Assembly: GCA_019235715.1 (NCBI GenBank)
Contig: JAFAKE010000070.1
Coordinates: 32,436-96,435 of the forward strand
Direction of reading: 5' to 3'
Length of the DNA stretch: 64,000 nt
Source: Vulcanimicrobiota bacterium
GTDB lineage: Bacteria; Vulcanimicrobiota; Vulcanimicrobiia; Eremiobacterales; Eremiobacteraceae
Below, piece after piece: positions 44,875-53,568 of the stretch. Position 1 is the first letter of the stretch. Each line of letters starts with the position of its first letter. Made by a program: the position numbers and the translations under genes. A model generated the notes under the pieces. That model ran no database searches and was not told the DNA's origin. It worked only from the letters and a program-made list of their open reading frames with translations.

Positions 44875-45587
44875 GCGCCGTTCTTTCACTGGTCGGCGTC
44901 GAGACGTTCTACGGACGCATTCAGGCGCTGCGCGGCATCAGCTTGGACGTGCGCGCAGGTGAAATCGTCGCGCTCATCGGCGGCAACGGCGCCGGCAAGA
45001 CGACGACGCTACGGACGATCTCCGGACTCGTGCGGGCGGCGCATGGACGCATCACGTTTGCGGGTGACGACATCACGCACGCGATGCCCGATCAAATCGT
45101 CCGGATGGGCATCGTGCAGGCACCCGAAGGCAGGCGTATCTTCCAGCGCATGACCGTGCTGGAGAACTTGGAGCTGGGCGCGTACGCGCGCGCCGACGGG
45201 CGATCGGTGCGCGGCGATATGGACGACGTGTTCGCGCTCTTTCCGCGGTTGGCGGAACGGCGCTCGCAAAAGGGCGGCACGCTGTCCGGCGGCGAGCAGC
45301 AGATGCTCGCGATCGGCCGCGCGCTCATGGCGCGGCCCAAAATCTTGCTGCTGGACGAGCCGTCGCTCGGGCTCTCGCCGATCTTGGTTGAGACGATCTT
45401 CCATGTGATCGCCGACATCAACAAACGCGGCGTGCCGATCTTGCTGATCGAGCAAAATGCGCGCAAAGCGCTGCAGGTCGCGGCGCGCGGCTACGTGCTC
45501 GAGACCGGCACTATTGTAAAGGAAGGAACCGCGGCGGATCTGCTCGCGGATGACGATGTGCGCAAAGCGTATCTGGGCGAGGACTGA
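44871..45587 (+). CDS. livF: LIV-type ABC transporter ATP-binding protein LivF
   Basis: ATGA overlap; VETFYGRIQALRGISLDVRAGEIVALIGGNGAGKTTTLRTISGL; LSGGEQQMLAIGRALMARPKILLLDEPSLGLSP. Confidence 0.94.
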   Translation: MSAVLSLVGVETFYGRIQALRGISLDVRAGEIVALIGGNGAGKTTTLRTISGLVRAAHGRITFAGDDITHAMPDQIVRMGIVQAPEGRRIFQRMTVLENLELGAYARADGRSVRGDMDDVFALFPRLAERRSQKGGTLSGGEQQMLAIGRALMARPKILLLDEPSLGLSPILVETIFHVIADINKRGVPILLIEQNARKALQVAARGYVLETGTIVKEGTAADLLADDDVRKAYLGED

Positions 45588-45589
45588 TC

Positions 45590-46162
45590 ATGCCATTGGA
45601 GCTCGTCAACACGATTGCGGCGATTCTGACCACAACCGTCATCGCGGCTACGGCGATCGCCGCTACCATTCAACTGCGGCATATGCGCGCGGGAAATCAA
45701 ATTGCCGGATTCATGACGCTGCGCAACATGCTGGACGACGACGCGCACCAGCGTGCGGACGCCGTGTTGGTGCGCGAGGGCGACTTGACAAACGACGAAA
45801 CCTTCCGAACATACCTCACTGCAAGAGCCAAGCGAGAAGCCGTCACACCGAACGATCGTTATGCCGAGGTTTATTCTGCGCTCACGATGACGGCGAACGC
45901 ATTTGAGACGCTTGGGACGCTTGTCCGCAATGGCGTTGTCGATCGCCAGTTGTTCTTGGAACAGTACTGCTCCGTCGTGCTCGGTTCGTGGCGCAGACTC
46001 GAGCCATACATAGCGCTTGTGCGCGCAGCGCAGAACGATGATGGCACGTGGGAAGACTTCGAATATATGGCCGTGTTGTCAGAGCGCTTCATCGAAGAGC
46101 ATCCGTCGATGTATCCGCCGGGCATGCCGCGTTTGCTGCCGAGCTACGCAAAAAAGTCATGA
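45590..46162 (+). CDS. DUF4760-like single-TM protein
   Basis: N-terminal TM then IQLRHMRAGNQIAGFMTLRNML...TANAFETLGTLVRNGVVDRQLFLEQYCSVVLGSWRRLEPYI. Confidence 0.6.
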   Translation: MPLELVNTIAAILTTTVIAATAIAATIQLRHMRAGNQIAGFMTLRNMLDDDAHQRADAVLVREGDLTNDETFRTYLTARAKREAVTPNDRYAEVYSALTMTANAFETLGTLVRNGVVDRQLFLEQYCSVVLGSWRRLEPYIALVRAAQNDDGTWEDFEYMAVLSERFIEEHPSMYPPGMPRLLPSYAKKS

Positions 46163-46309
46163 ACGTGCCCAAAAGGCAAGACCACCGCTTCCGCAGTGGT
46201 CTCAACCGATTTGACCCATCGCGCTACTTGTATAATATCGCATGATTGAAACAAATTCAAGGGGAGCTCCAGTTCGCCATCGCGCACTCCCACGGGCTCG
46301 CGCCCGCGT

Positions 46310-46377
46310 TGGAGGCAACGGGAATTGAACCCGCAGGACGCGATGAGTCAAACCGGCCCTCCCGCCAGGGTGCCCCC
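46310..46377 (-). ncRNA. tRNA-like / tmRNA tRNA-like-domain-like element (68 nt, no encoded CCA)
   Basis: GGGGGCA...TGCCTCC 7-bp acceptor with G3-U70 wobble, discriminator A, T-arm GCGGG-TTCAATT-CCCGT, hairpin AGGGC/CGGT-TTGACTC-ATCG/c/GTCCT; not a canonical cloverleaf length. Confidence 0.5.
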
Positions 46378-46431
46378 AACGACTAAGTAATCACGTGTCA
46401 GCGCACGCGCGTCAAGAGTTGGCGATGCCAC

Positions 46432-47532
46432 TCATCTTCCTGATGGTTGCGGTGCTCCAGGAGTCGATATCGGCGGCGCCGTCTCGCTCACTGCGGGTGA
46501 CGCGGATGGCGCAGGCGAGGTTGGCGGCAATAACTTCACCACGAAATCATTTTGGTCTCCGCCGTATGCGATCCATACGTTGTGCGTCTTCGGATCGATC
46601 GCAAGCGAATGCGATCCGCGTGGAACCGTCACGTCCCCGATGCGGTCGAAGGCTTGCCCGTTATCGGCGATCACGGTGATCAGGCCGATGCCGCTGGCGG
46701 CGTACAGTTTGTTGAGCGCGTCATCATATGCCAGTTGATCCGTGCGCGGCGCGACGGAAACCGTTCCGGTCAATCTGCCGCTCGTGAGATCGATGATCGC
46801 GACCTTGCCGTTGCTGCCGGCGCTGAAAAGCCTGTGGCCCTTGGCATCGACTGCGATACCGGTCGGGTCGGTGACATCGCCGAGCGCCAACGAGCCGGTC
46901 ACGGTGTTGGTATTGGGATCGATCACCGCGACTGAATTCGTCGACGATATGTTGAGATAGAGCCTGTCGCTGCCGGAATCGTAGATGATGGACCTCGGGC
47001 CGTTGGCGACCGGCACGTCGAACTGTTGGATCTTATCGGTCTTACCCTGAATGACCCATATTTCGTTGCCGCCGGCGTGCACGGCATAGAGCCGGCCGTT
47101 TCTCGGATCGAACGCGACCGAACCGACCGGACCGTTTGTGTAGATGCGTTGATTTTCGACAAGCCAGCGTCGGTTGAGCTGCGAGATATAACCGTCGTCG
47201 GTGCCGACGAAGATCTTTCCATCGTACACGTCGACCGCGACGCCGCGGCCGGGACCGACGAGCACGCGCCGTTCGATCTCGCCGCTGTCGACGTTGACGA
47301 ACAGCAATTCGTTGCTGCTCGCATGCACGGCGATCAGATCGCGGTACTTCGGATCGATCAGCAATTGTTCGAACCGGCCGATCGCGCGCGGTACCGGGAT
47401 CGGCACACCGACGGTCATGAGCTGGCGGGGTAGTGGTGCGTCAGCAGCGCTTCCGAGCGGCGTCAGCGCCACGAGCGCAACCAGCGCAGCGAGTAGGCTA
47501 AAGGAAAGGGCGGCGAAACGAGCGGGCTTCAT
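46432..47532 (-). CDS. Secreted YncE-like beta-propeller protein
   Basis: Signal peptide; repeated blades, e.g. SIIYDSGSDRLYLNISSTNSVAVIDPNTNTVTGSLALGDVTDPTGIAVDAKGHRLFSAGSNGKVAIIDLTSG. Confidence 0.85.
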   Translation of the reverse strand: MKPARFAALSFSLLAALVALVALTPLGSAADAPLPRQLMTVGVPIPVPRAIGRFEQLLIDPKYRDLIAVHASSNELLFVNVDSGEIERRVLVGPGRGVAVDVYDGKIFVGTDDGYISQLNRRWLVENQRIYTNGPVGSVAFDPRNGRLYAVHAGGNEIWVIQGKTDKIQQFDVPVANGPRSIIYDSGSDRLYLNISSTNSVAVIDPNTNTVTGSLALGDVTDPTGIAVDAKGHRLFSAGSNGKVAIIDLTSGRLTGTVSVAPRTDQLAYDDALNKLYAASGIGLITVIADNGQAFDRIGDVTVPRGSHSLAIDPKTHNVWIAYGGDQNDFVVKLLPPTSPAPSASPAVSETAPPISTPGAPQPSGR

Positions 47533-47542
47533 ATGCGTGACC

Positions 47543-48190
47543 TCATGCGATCTTGGCGCCGACCCCCACGCCGTCGCCCAACGGCAGAATCGTCGCGTTG
47601 AGCGCAGGGTTGCGCAAGAATTCGGTGTTGAATGCCCTGATGGCAGTCGTCGCTTTGTCATCATTCGGGCCGCTCGCCGTCGCGGCGCGATGGTGCCACA
47701 GAAGATTATCGACGATGACCAGACCTGAGTGTTTGAGCAACGGGATCGCAAGCTTTAGATAATCAGAATACTCTTCCTTGAGCGCGTCGAGCAGCACGAT
47801 GTCGTAGATATTCTTTGGCAGGCGCCCCATGACGTCGAGCGCAGGCTGGTTGAAGATCTCGATGCGATCGGCGACACCCGCACGCCGGAAAAAATCGCGC
47901 GCGATATCGGTGCGTTTTGCGTCGGGATCGATCGTCCAAATGCGGCCGGTCTCGGGCTGCGCGCGCGCCATCCATAATGTCGAGCAGCCGTAGGCCGTGC
48001 CGACTTCCAAGATGTTGCTCGCGAGCATCGCGCTCGCCATCACCGACAAAAAGCGTCCGACCTCACGGCTGACGATCGGAATCTCATCGCGTGCGCCGGC
48101 AGCCTCCAGCTCGAGCATAAGCGCATCCGGCTCTGTGTGGATCGTACGCAGATAGGTGAAGTCCGGGTCGAGCGGATGATCGACGATCAC
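47543..48190 (-). CDS. O-methyltransferase family 3
   Basis: ASNILEVGTAYGCSTLWMARAQPETGRIWTIDPD...YDIVLLDALKEEYSDYLKLAIPLLKHSGLVIVDNLLWH. Confidence 0.9.
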   Translation of the reverse strand: MIVDHPLDPDFTYLRTIHTEPDALMLELEAAGARDEIPIVSREVGRFLSVMASAMLASNILEVGTAYGCSTLWMARAQPETGRIWTIDPDAKRTDIARDFFRRAGVADRIEIFNQPALDVMGRLPKNIYDIVLLDALKEEYSDYLKLAIPLLKHSGLVIVDNLLWHHRAATASGPNDDKATTAIRAFNTEFLRNPALNATILPLGDGVGVGAKIA

Positions 48191-49266
48191 GAGCGTCTCC
48201 TTGCGCCACCCAAGCGCACGGCGCGTCCGGTGCGCGCGGCGCGGCGAGCGGCATCCAATACTTCTTGCACTTTGAGTCCGTCTTCAAAGGTCGGGACTGA
48301 CGACGGCTTACCGGCCAAATGGTCGAGCATCTCGTTCACGAGCGTGTAAAACGGTCCGATCAGGCGATGGCCGGCATTCGCCAGACGGCGGGGAAATCGC
48401 GCCGGTGCGGTGACCAGCACCGGTTCGCGCCCGGCGCGCAAGCCGAAGATCTCGGCGTCGTCGCGCACGAGCAGCGCGCCTTTGCTACCGCTGATGAAGA
48501 TCGAGCTGTAGGAGGCATTCGCAGTCGCGGTGAGATCGATGGTGGCAAGCGCACCGCTTGCCATCTCCATGCTCACTGAAAAGTTGTCGTCAGCGTCGAC
48601 GTTTGCCGGCGCGCCGTCAGGACGTGCGCGCTTCTTCACGCGCGTCTGTAAGGTGGCCTTGACTTCGCGTACGTCGCCGTCCAGCCAGCGGCAATAGTCG
48701 ATGTAATGCGAGCCGAGCGCGCCTAGCACTCCGCCTCCGTCGCGCGCACGAGACTGCCACGCATGGCGCAGCGTGCTGGTCGGATGCATCCAGGTCGTCG
48801 CTTCGGTTATCACGATGCGCTCGACGTCTCCAGGCCAGCCGTCGTCGACAAGCGACTTGGCGCGCAGTCGCGCGGGGATATAGCGGAACTCGTGATCGAG
48901 CATGCCGGCACGTTTGCTGCGGCGCGCGGCGCTGCACATCGAGCGTGCCTCAGTGGCGTTAAGCGCGAACGGCTTTTCGCACAGCACGTCTTTGCCGGCG
49001 CGCAGCGCGGCCAGCGCGATCGGCTTATGCAGCGGCGGCGGCGTCACGATGCTCACCAGATCGACGTCGGCGCGCTTGACGCACTCGCGATAGTCATCCG
49101 TGAAATAAGGCACAGCGAACTGCACGGCCGCCGCCTTTGCGCGCTCGAGCGAGCCGGAGCACACCGCAGTCACCGCGCATTGCGGGTGGTCGCGGAACAC
49201 CGGCATCTGCACGCGCGCACCGAAGCCCATGCCGATCACGGCGACGCGAAACGTATCTGACGCCAC
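48187..49266 (-). CDS. Gfo/Idh/MocA family oxidoreductase
   Basis: FRVAVIGMGFGARVQMPVFRDHPQCAVTAVCSGS...VDLVSIVTPPPLHKPIALAALRAGKDVLCEKPFALNATEA. Confidence 0.93.
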   Translation of the reverse strand: MASDTFRVAVIGMGFGARVQMPVFRDHPQCAVTAVCSGSLERAKAAAVQFAVPYFTDDYRECVKRADVDLVSIVTPPPLHKPIALAALRAGKDVLCEKPFALNATEARSMCSAARRSKRAGMLDHEFRYIPARLRAKSLVDDGWPGDVERIVITEATTWMHPTSTLRHAWQSRARDGGGVLGALGSHYIDYCRWLDGDVREVKATLQTRVKKRARPDGAPANVDADDNFSVSMEMASGALATIDLTATANASYSSIFISGSKGALLVRDDAEIFGLRAGREPVLVTAPARFPRRLANAGHRLIGPFYTLVNEMLDHLAGKPSSVPTFEDGLKVQEVLDAARRAARTGRAVRLGGARRRS

Positions 49267-49275
49267 GAAATTCCT

Positions 49276-51393
49276 TTACAGCATCGACAGCTGCTCCGGC
49301 TGGCCCGCGGCTGCGCGGGCATCTGCCGGCACCAGCGATCCGAAGCGCGCCACGAAGTCCGCGATGCGCCTCACGAGGTGTTCGCGGTCCTCGTCGTTCG
49401 CATATTCTTCAGAGAGCGCCAACTCGCCGCCGACGCGCTGATAGACGCGGACTTTGTCGCCGACGGCGAGGCCCCTTTCGGCGATGGCGTTGGCCAGGCG
49501 CTTGTTCGCGGGCGAGTTGAACGTCTTCGGCGTGATCGACTCGCGCCGGCTGAACTCTTCGACGCTCAGCTCGCCGTTACGTATGCGTTCTATCGCAGTG
49601 CGCACGAGGTCGACGATCTCGCTCGTCCTGCGCTCGAGCAGCGCCAACGCGATGGCGGATACGAGCGATCGTCCGAACGGTTCGTCGCGCGCCGAGCGCA
49701 ACGCCGAACCGCGCAAGATGAGATCGCCGGCTTCGCGTTTGAGGGCGTAGTTCTTCGGCATGAGCGAGAGCATCGCGGGATAACGCTCTTCAAGCGCAAG
49801 ATGCAGTCCGTCGCCGAGCGTGCTGCCGACTTCTGCCACCATGCGCACTGCGTTCGCATCCGTCGGAGGCTGGAAGAATGCGCCATCCGTATCGACTTCG
49901 ATCACGCGTGCGTTGCGCTCGCGCAGCGCGCCGACCATGCGATCCATCACGAGACGCCCGGCTTCCGTGACGCGTGCGGCTGCGGCCGGGTCGTTGAAGT
50001 GCAGCCCATTCGTGCCCATGAATCCGAAAAACGAGTTGATGAGTATCTTGAACGCCTGCTGCAAACCGTCGGCGGCGACATGCGCGCGCGCGTTTCCCAT
50101 GGCGCGCGCGATTTCCGCATCGCGTTTTGCGCTTACCCGCCGTTCGCGCAGCTGCGCGAGCATCGGCAAGAAGACGTGCAGATCATCGTCTTGCGGCTCG
50201 ATGCCGCGTGCGAGCATCAACGACGGATACAGGCTTTCGACGTCACACTTGACCACGTCGTCGAAAACCCCGACCTCAAGCGCCGCCGCGAATCCGCCTT
50301 CGATCGGCGCGGCGCTGCGCGGCCGAGGCACGGAGTGGCGCACTGCCAAGTACTCGCGCACCATAAGCCGCTCGATGCGGCTGCCGATGCCGACGAACGC
50401 CAGACCCTGGAACGATTCGGGCACCATCTGCACTTGATAAAATTCGTTCGGCGTGACCAGCCGCGAAAGGCGGTCGGTGTCGCGCGCGTCATCCAAACAG
50501 TATGCCTTGAGTTTCGCGCGCTGCTGCGGATCGTTCCACAGTGCGCGCATGTTCGCGGCATCGACCAGTGCGCGGCTCTCGTCGCCGATGCCCAAATGCC
50601 GCACGACGTGCTTCAACTTATAATTGGGAAGTTTTCGCGCGACGTCCCAGCGCATGACGCTATAGAACGTATCGATGATCTGACGCCCCGGAACGCGGTA
50701 ATAGCGCGCGACCATGCCGTTCGGCACGCTGCGGCGCAGCGTTTCATCTAACCACATCCACGCGCCGTCGCGGCCAAGGGTCAGCGGCACGCCGAACCTG
50801 CGCGCGCGCTCGGCCAAGAACCAGAGATCGAAATTGAAGACGTTGTGGCCCTCGAGCACATCCGGATCGCGTTCGCGCACGATGCGCACGAATTCGTCGA
50901 TCAGCGCCCCCTCGTTGGGAAAGTCGTCGAGCGCGAGCACGCGCTCGTAACCGGTCGAGTCGTGCAGCGCGATAAGCACGATTGCGGCATTCGGACGTTC
51001 AGGATAGATGTCGAGCGTTTCGAGGTCGAACTGCAGCCGGCGCAAATCGTGGAACGCCAGCCCGCGGTAAAAGGTCTGTCCGGACTCGACCAGGTGCGAC
51101 GTGATGGGGTCCAGATACGCGAGACGCTGATCGCTGGCTAACGAGCGCGCGAACTCCATGGGCCGGCGATCGCTGGTGACCAGAAAATGACGCAGCGGAT
51201 GACGGCCGTCAAGCTCGATGCTGTCGTCAGCAGGTTTGCGCGCGAGCATCCAGGAGCGTAAGGGCACGACGTCGCGCTCGATGCGCGCGCCTTCTCGGCG
51301 ATACAGCGTCGCTTTTCCGGAAAAACTGTCCGTTTCGACCGCGACGATGCCGCGGATCTGACCGCGGCCAGCGATCAGTCGTTCGTCAACCAC
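49276..51393 (-). CDS. Family-B DNA polymerase with 3'-5' exonuclease motifs
   Basis: ExoI FDLETLD; ExoII GHNVFNFDLWFL; ExoIII YCLDDARDT; PolA DVESLYPSLML; PolB KILINSFFGFMG; PolC VDTDGAFF; C-terminal QLSML. Confidence 0.9.
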   Translation of the reverse strand: MVDERLIAGRGQIRGIVAVETDSFSGKATLYRREGARIERDVVPLRSWMLARKPADDSIELDGRHPLRHFLVTSDRRPMEFARSLASDQRLAYLDPITSHLVESGQTFYRGLAFHDLRRLQFDLETLDIYPERPNAAIVLIALHDSTGYERVLALDDFPNEGALIDEFVRIVRERDPDVLEGHNVFNFDLWFLAERARRFGVPLTLGRDGAWMWLDETLRRSVPNGMVARYYRVPGRQIIDTFYSVMRWDVARKLPNYKLKHVVRHLGIGDESRALVDAANMRALWNDPQQRAKLKAYCLDDARDTDRLSRLVTPNEFYQVQMVPESFQGLAFVGIGSRIERLMVREYLAVRHSVPRPRSAAPIEGGFAAALEVGVFDDVVKCDVESLYPSLMLARGIEPQDDDLHVFLPMLAQLRERRVSAKRDAEIARAMGNARAHVAADGLQQAFKILINSFFGFMGTNGLHFNDPAAAARVTEAGRLVMDRMVGALRERNARVIEVDTDGAFFQPPTDANAVRMVAEVGSTLGDGLHLALEERYPAMLSLMPKNYALKREAGDLILRGSALRSARDEPFGRSLVSAIALALLERRTSEIVDLVRTAIERIRNGELSVEEFSRRESITPKTFNSPANKRLANAIAERGLAVGDKVRVYQRVGGELALSEEYANDEDREHLVRRIADFVARFGSLVPADARAAAGQPEQLSML

Positions 51394-51469
51394 TGACGAG
51401 TGGCGTTCTGCGGTCCGCGCGCGCTTCTTTCAGTAACGGCTTCTTAACTCAACAAGCCGGTCCCCGAGG

Positions 51470-52558
51470 CTAGCGCGGCGTACGCGTCGGCATCGGCGTC
51501 GGGGGCGGCGCCGGCGGCGATGCCAATCGCGCGCCGCTGAAGGATGGCAGGGGCACCGGCGGCAGGCTCAGTTCTTGCGGCGGCGGCCCCGCTTCGGTTT
51601 GCGGCGGTGGCTCGCGCATGATGTTGTCGGTCGGCGCAGGGTGCGAGATCTCCGAAGATGCCCCGCCGTGCATGATGTCGCTGTCGGGAGGGACCGTCTC
51701 GATATTGCGCGGCAGCTCAGTCGCTTCGGCATACCCCGGGCCTGGCCGGCCGGGGATGAAGCGGGCAAGCGCGATCAAGTAATCGCCCTTCATCATATAT
51801 GTGCCATTTTGCCCATTGCGCGTCGAGAGGTTGCCGGATCCGGTCATCGTGTAGCTCGACCCGAGGACCAAGCGCTGCTCCATGTCGACGAACGACGTGC
51901 CATTGGCCGTTCCTCCACCGTGGAGCGCCGCTATACCGAGGCCGGGCACGGTCACGCTGGCGTTGCTGTCGATAGAGCCGGTCGCAACGACTTGCTGTAC
52001 CGCGTCGTTGCCCTCCCAAGCATTGCTCGCGTTCGTCAGGCGCAGCATCGTGGTGCCAAAGGGCATTTGCACAGCGCCGCTTGCCGGCCATTTGCCGCCC
52101 TCGGTGAGCGGCGCAGGCGATTGGCCACCCGTATTTTCCGGCGGCGGCGATCCCGACAACACGAGCGCGATGGGGGTCAACGCAGAAAGTGCTCCGGCTT
52201 GCGCAATGCTCCCGTCATTTCCGATTGCGGGACTTGGCCGTGCCGCCTGGTCGGACGCAACATCATCAGCGACGGCGACGACCGCCGCGCCGTTTTCGTA
52301 TCCTTCGACGGTGAACGCGATGCTGTGCGAGTCCTGTCGTGTCAACGTCCTCGAAACGATGTCGCCGCTCGGCGAACGGTAGCGCACGACCAATGTCTGA
52401 TGGCGCTGAATGACATAGACCTGTTCCTCGGCGACCGCGAAGACGCGGCCCATGGGGAACACGTTTTGCAGCGGCGATGACGAGCCGGCGCCCGCAGATG
52501 CGGCCAGCGCCGCCGCGGCGAGCGCGACAGCAGCGAAGACAAGCGCATGCGGCTTCAT
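51470..52558 (-). CDS. Secreted hypothetical protein with Pro-rich C-terminus
   Basis: Signal peptide ALVFAAVALAAAALAASAGA; C-term SPPAPPPTPMPTRTPR. Confidence 0.65.
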   Translation of the reverse strand: MKPHALVFAAVALAAAALAASAGAGSSSPLQNVFPMGRVFAVAEEQVYVIQRHQTLVVRYRSPSGDIVSRTLTRQDSHSIAFTVEGYENGAAVVAVADDVASDQAARPSPAIGNDGSIAQAGALSALTPIALVLSGSPPPENTGGQSPAPLTEGGKWPASGAVQMPFGTTMLRLTNASNAWEGNDAVQQVVATGSIDSNASVTVPGLGIAALHGGGTANGTSFVDMEQRLVLGSSYTMTGSGNLSTRNGQNGTYMMKGDYLIALARFIPGRPGPGYAEATELPRNIETVPPDSDIMHGGASSEISHPAPTDNIMREPPPQTEAGPPPQELSLPPVPLPSFSGARLASPPAPPPTPMPTRTPR

Positions 52559-52560
52559 CG

Positions 52561-53454
52561 TCAGGGAGTCGGCGTCACCACCGGCACTGTCGGATAGGGC
52601 GAGGGAGCGACCTGCGCGGGCACCGGCGTCGGCGTTTGCGTCGGCTCGGCGGACGGCGTCGGTGAAGCGGATGCAGCCGGTGCGACCTCCTCAACCGTTG
52701 GCAGACGCGAGAACTGGCGCAATACGATCGTGACAAGGCTGGACGAGTCGACGCTGCTACCGGACGTCGCATCTTGGACGATCGAATCCGTACGAATCGC
52801 CTGACCGACGAACAAGCCGTCTTGCTGGTCGTAATAGTAGGTGCCGGCCATGTTCATGCTTGCTTGCACGGGATCGTTCTGCGCGACATACTCACCCCCG
52901 CCGGTCGTCTGCACGATCAGCGTCGGCAGCCCTTGATACGTCTGTTGGCCCTGCACGGCGCGGTTGAGCGCGATCGTCATCGGGTATTCCGGCGATGGAA
53001 TAAGCCAGCGCCATCTCGGCTGCGTGCGCACATCGCGCGCCGCGATGTCGCGCGAACTTTGATTGGCGAGCGCGATCGCTTGATCGATCAGCGGATCGAT
53101 AGAACCCGATGGATGTATCTCGCCTGCCGGGCTCACGGTCGCCTGCAGCGTGCGCTGCAAGACCACGGGTTGCCCATGCGTGTAGCCGATCAGCTGAATG
53201 TTGAGCGTGCCATTCGCCGTGCCGTCAGGGCCGACCGTGCCGATCTGCAGCGTCGCGGTTCCCGCGCCCGTGCTGGAGTCGGTTTGCGGCTTGCTATGAT
53301 TCCCGGTCTGCGCGGAGCGTTCGTCGACTTGAACGGTGATGTCGTATGTGAAGCTGTCGCCCGGACGCAAGTGCGGCGCGTCGGCAAGACTCGGCATACC
53401 GGCGATGGTGACGACGGCGCAGCACAGCACGAACATCGCGAGGCGATGATTCAC
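52561..53454 (-). CDS. Secreted hypothetical protein with Pro/Thr-rich C-terminal tail
   Basis: GTG with GGAGG upstream; signal peptide MFVLCCAVVTIAGMPSLADA; C-term SASPTPSAEPTQTPTPVPAQVAPSPYPTVPVVTPTP. Confidence 0.65.
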   Translation of the reverse strand: MNHRLAMFVLCCAVVTIAGMPSLADAPHLRPGDSFTYDITVQVDERSAQTGNHSKPQTDSSTGAGTATLQIGTVGPDGTANGTLNIQLIGYTHGQPVVLQRTLQATVSPAGEIHPSGSIDPLIDQAIALANQSSRDIAARDVRTQPRWRWLIPSPEYPMTIALNRAVQGQQTYQGLPTLIVQTTGGGEYVAQNDPVQASMNMAGTYYYDQQDGLFVGQAIRTDSIVQDATSGSSVDSSSLVTIVLRQFSRLPTVEEVAPAASASPTPSAEPTQTPTPVPAQVAPSPYPTVPVVTPTP

Positions 53455-53568
53455 GCCAACCTCCGGAACCCGCTCGTGCACCTTAAAAAAACCATGGCAG
53501 GGTCGCGAGCGGAACAGGCGCAACCTTGGCGCTCTCTTCATTAGTCATCGGCGTAGAAGGATACTCTT

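Noticed and set aside
46211-46236. TTGACC...TATAAT promoter-like pair on the plus strand upstream of the tRNA-like element
   Set aside because: Spacer is only 14 nt and it would transcribe the opposite strand of the tRNA-like element; kept only as weak possibility
46310-46377. Full-length or permuted tmRNA gene at the tRNA-like element
   Set aside because: Only 54 nt separate the 5' acceptor strand from the next CDS, the two acceptor strands are 68 nt apart in normal order, and no tag ORF is visible; so not a complete ssrA
49378-50751. 457-aa plus-strand ORF antisense to the family-B polymerase
   Set aside because: Antisense GC-bias artefact; the polymerase frame carries all catalytic motifs
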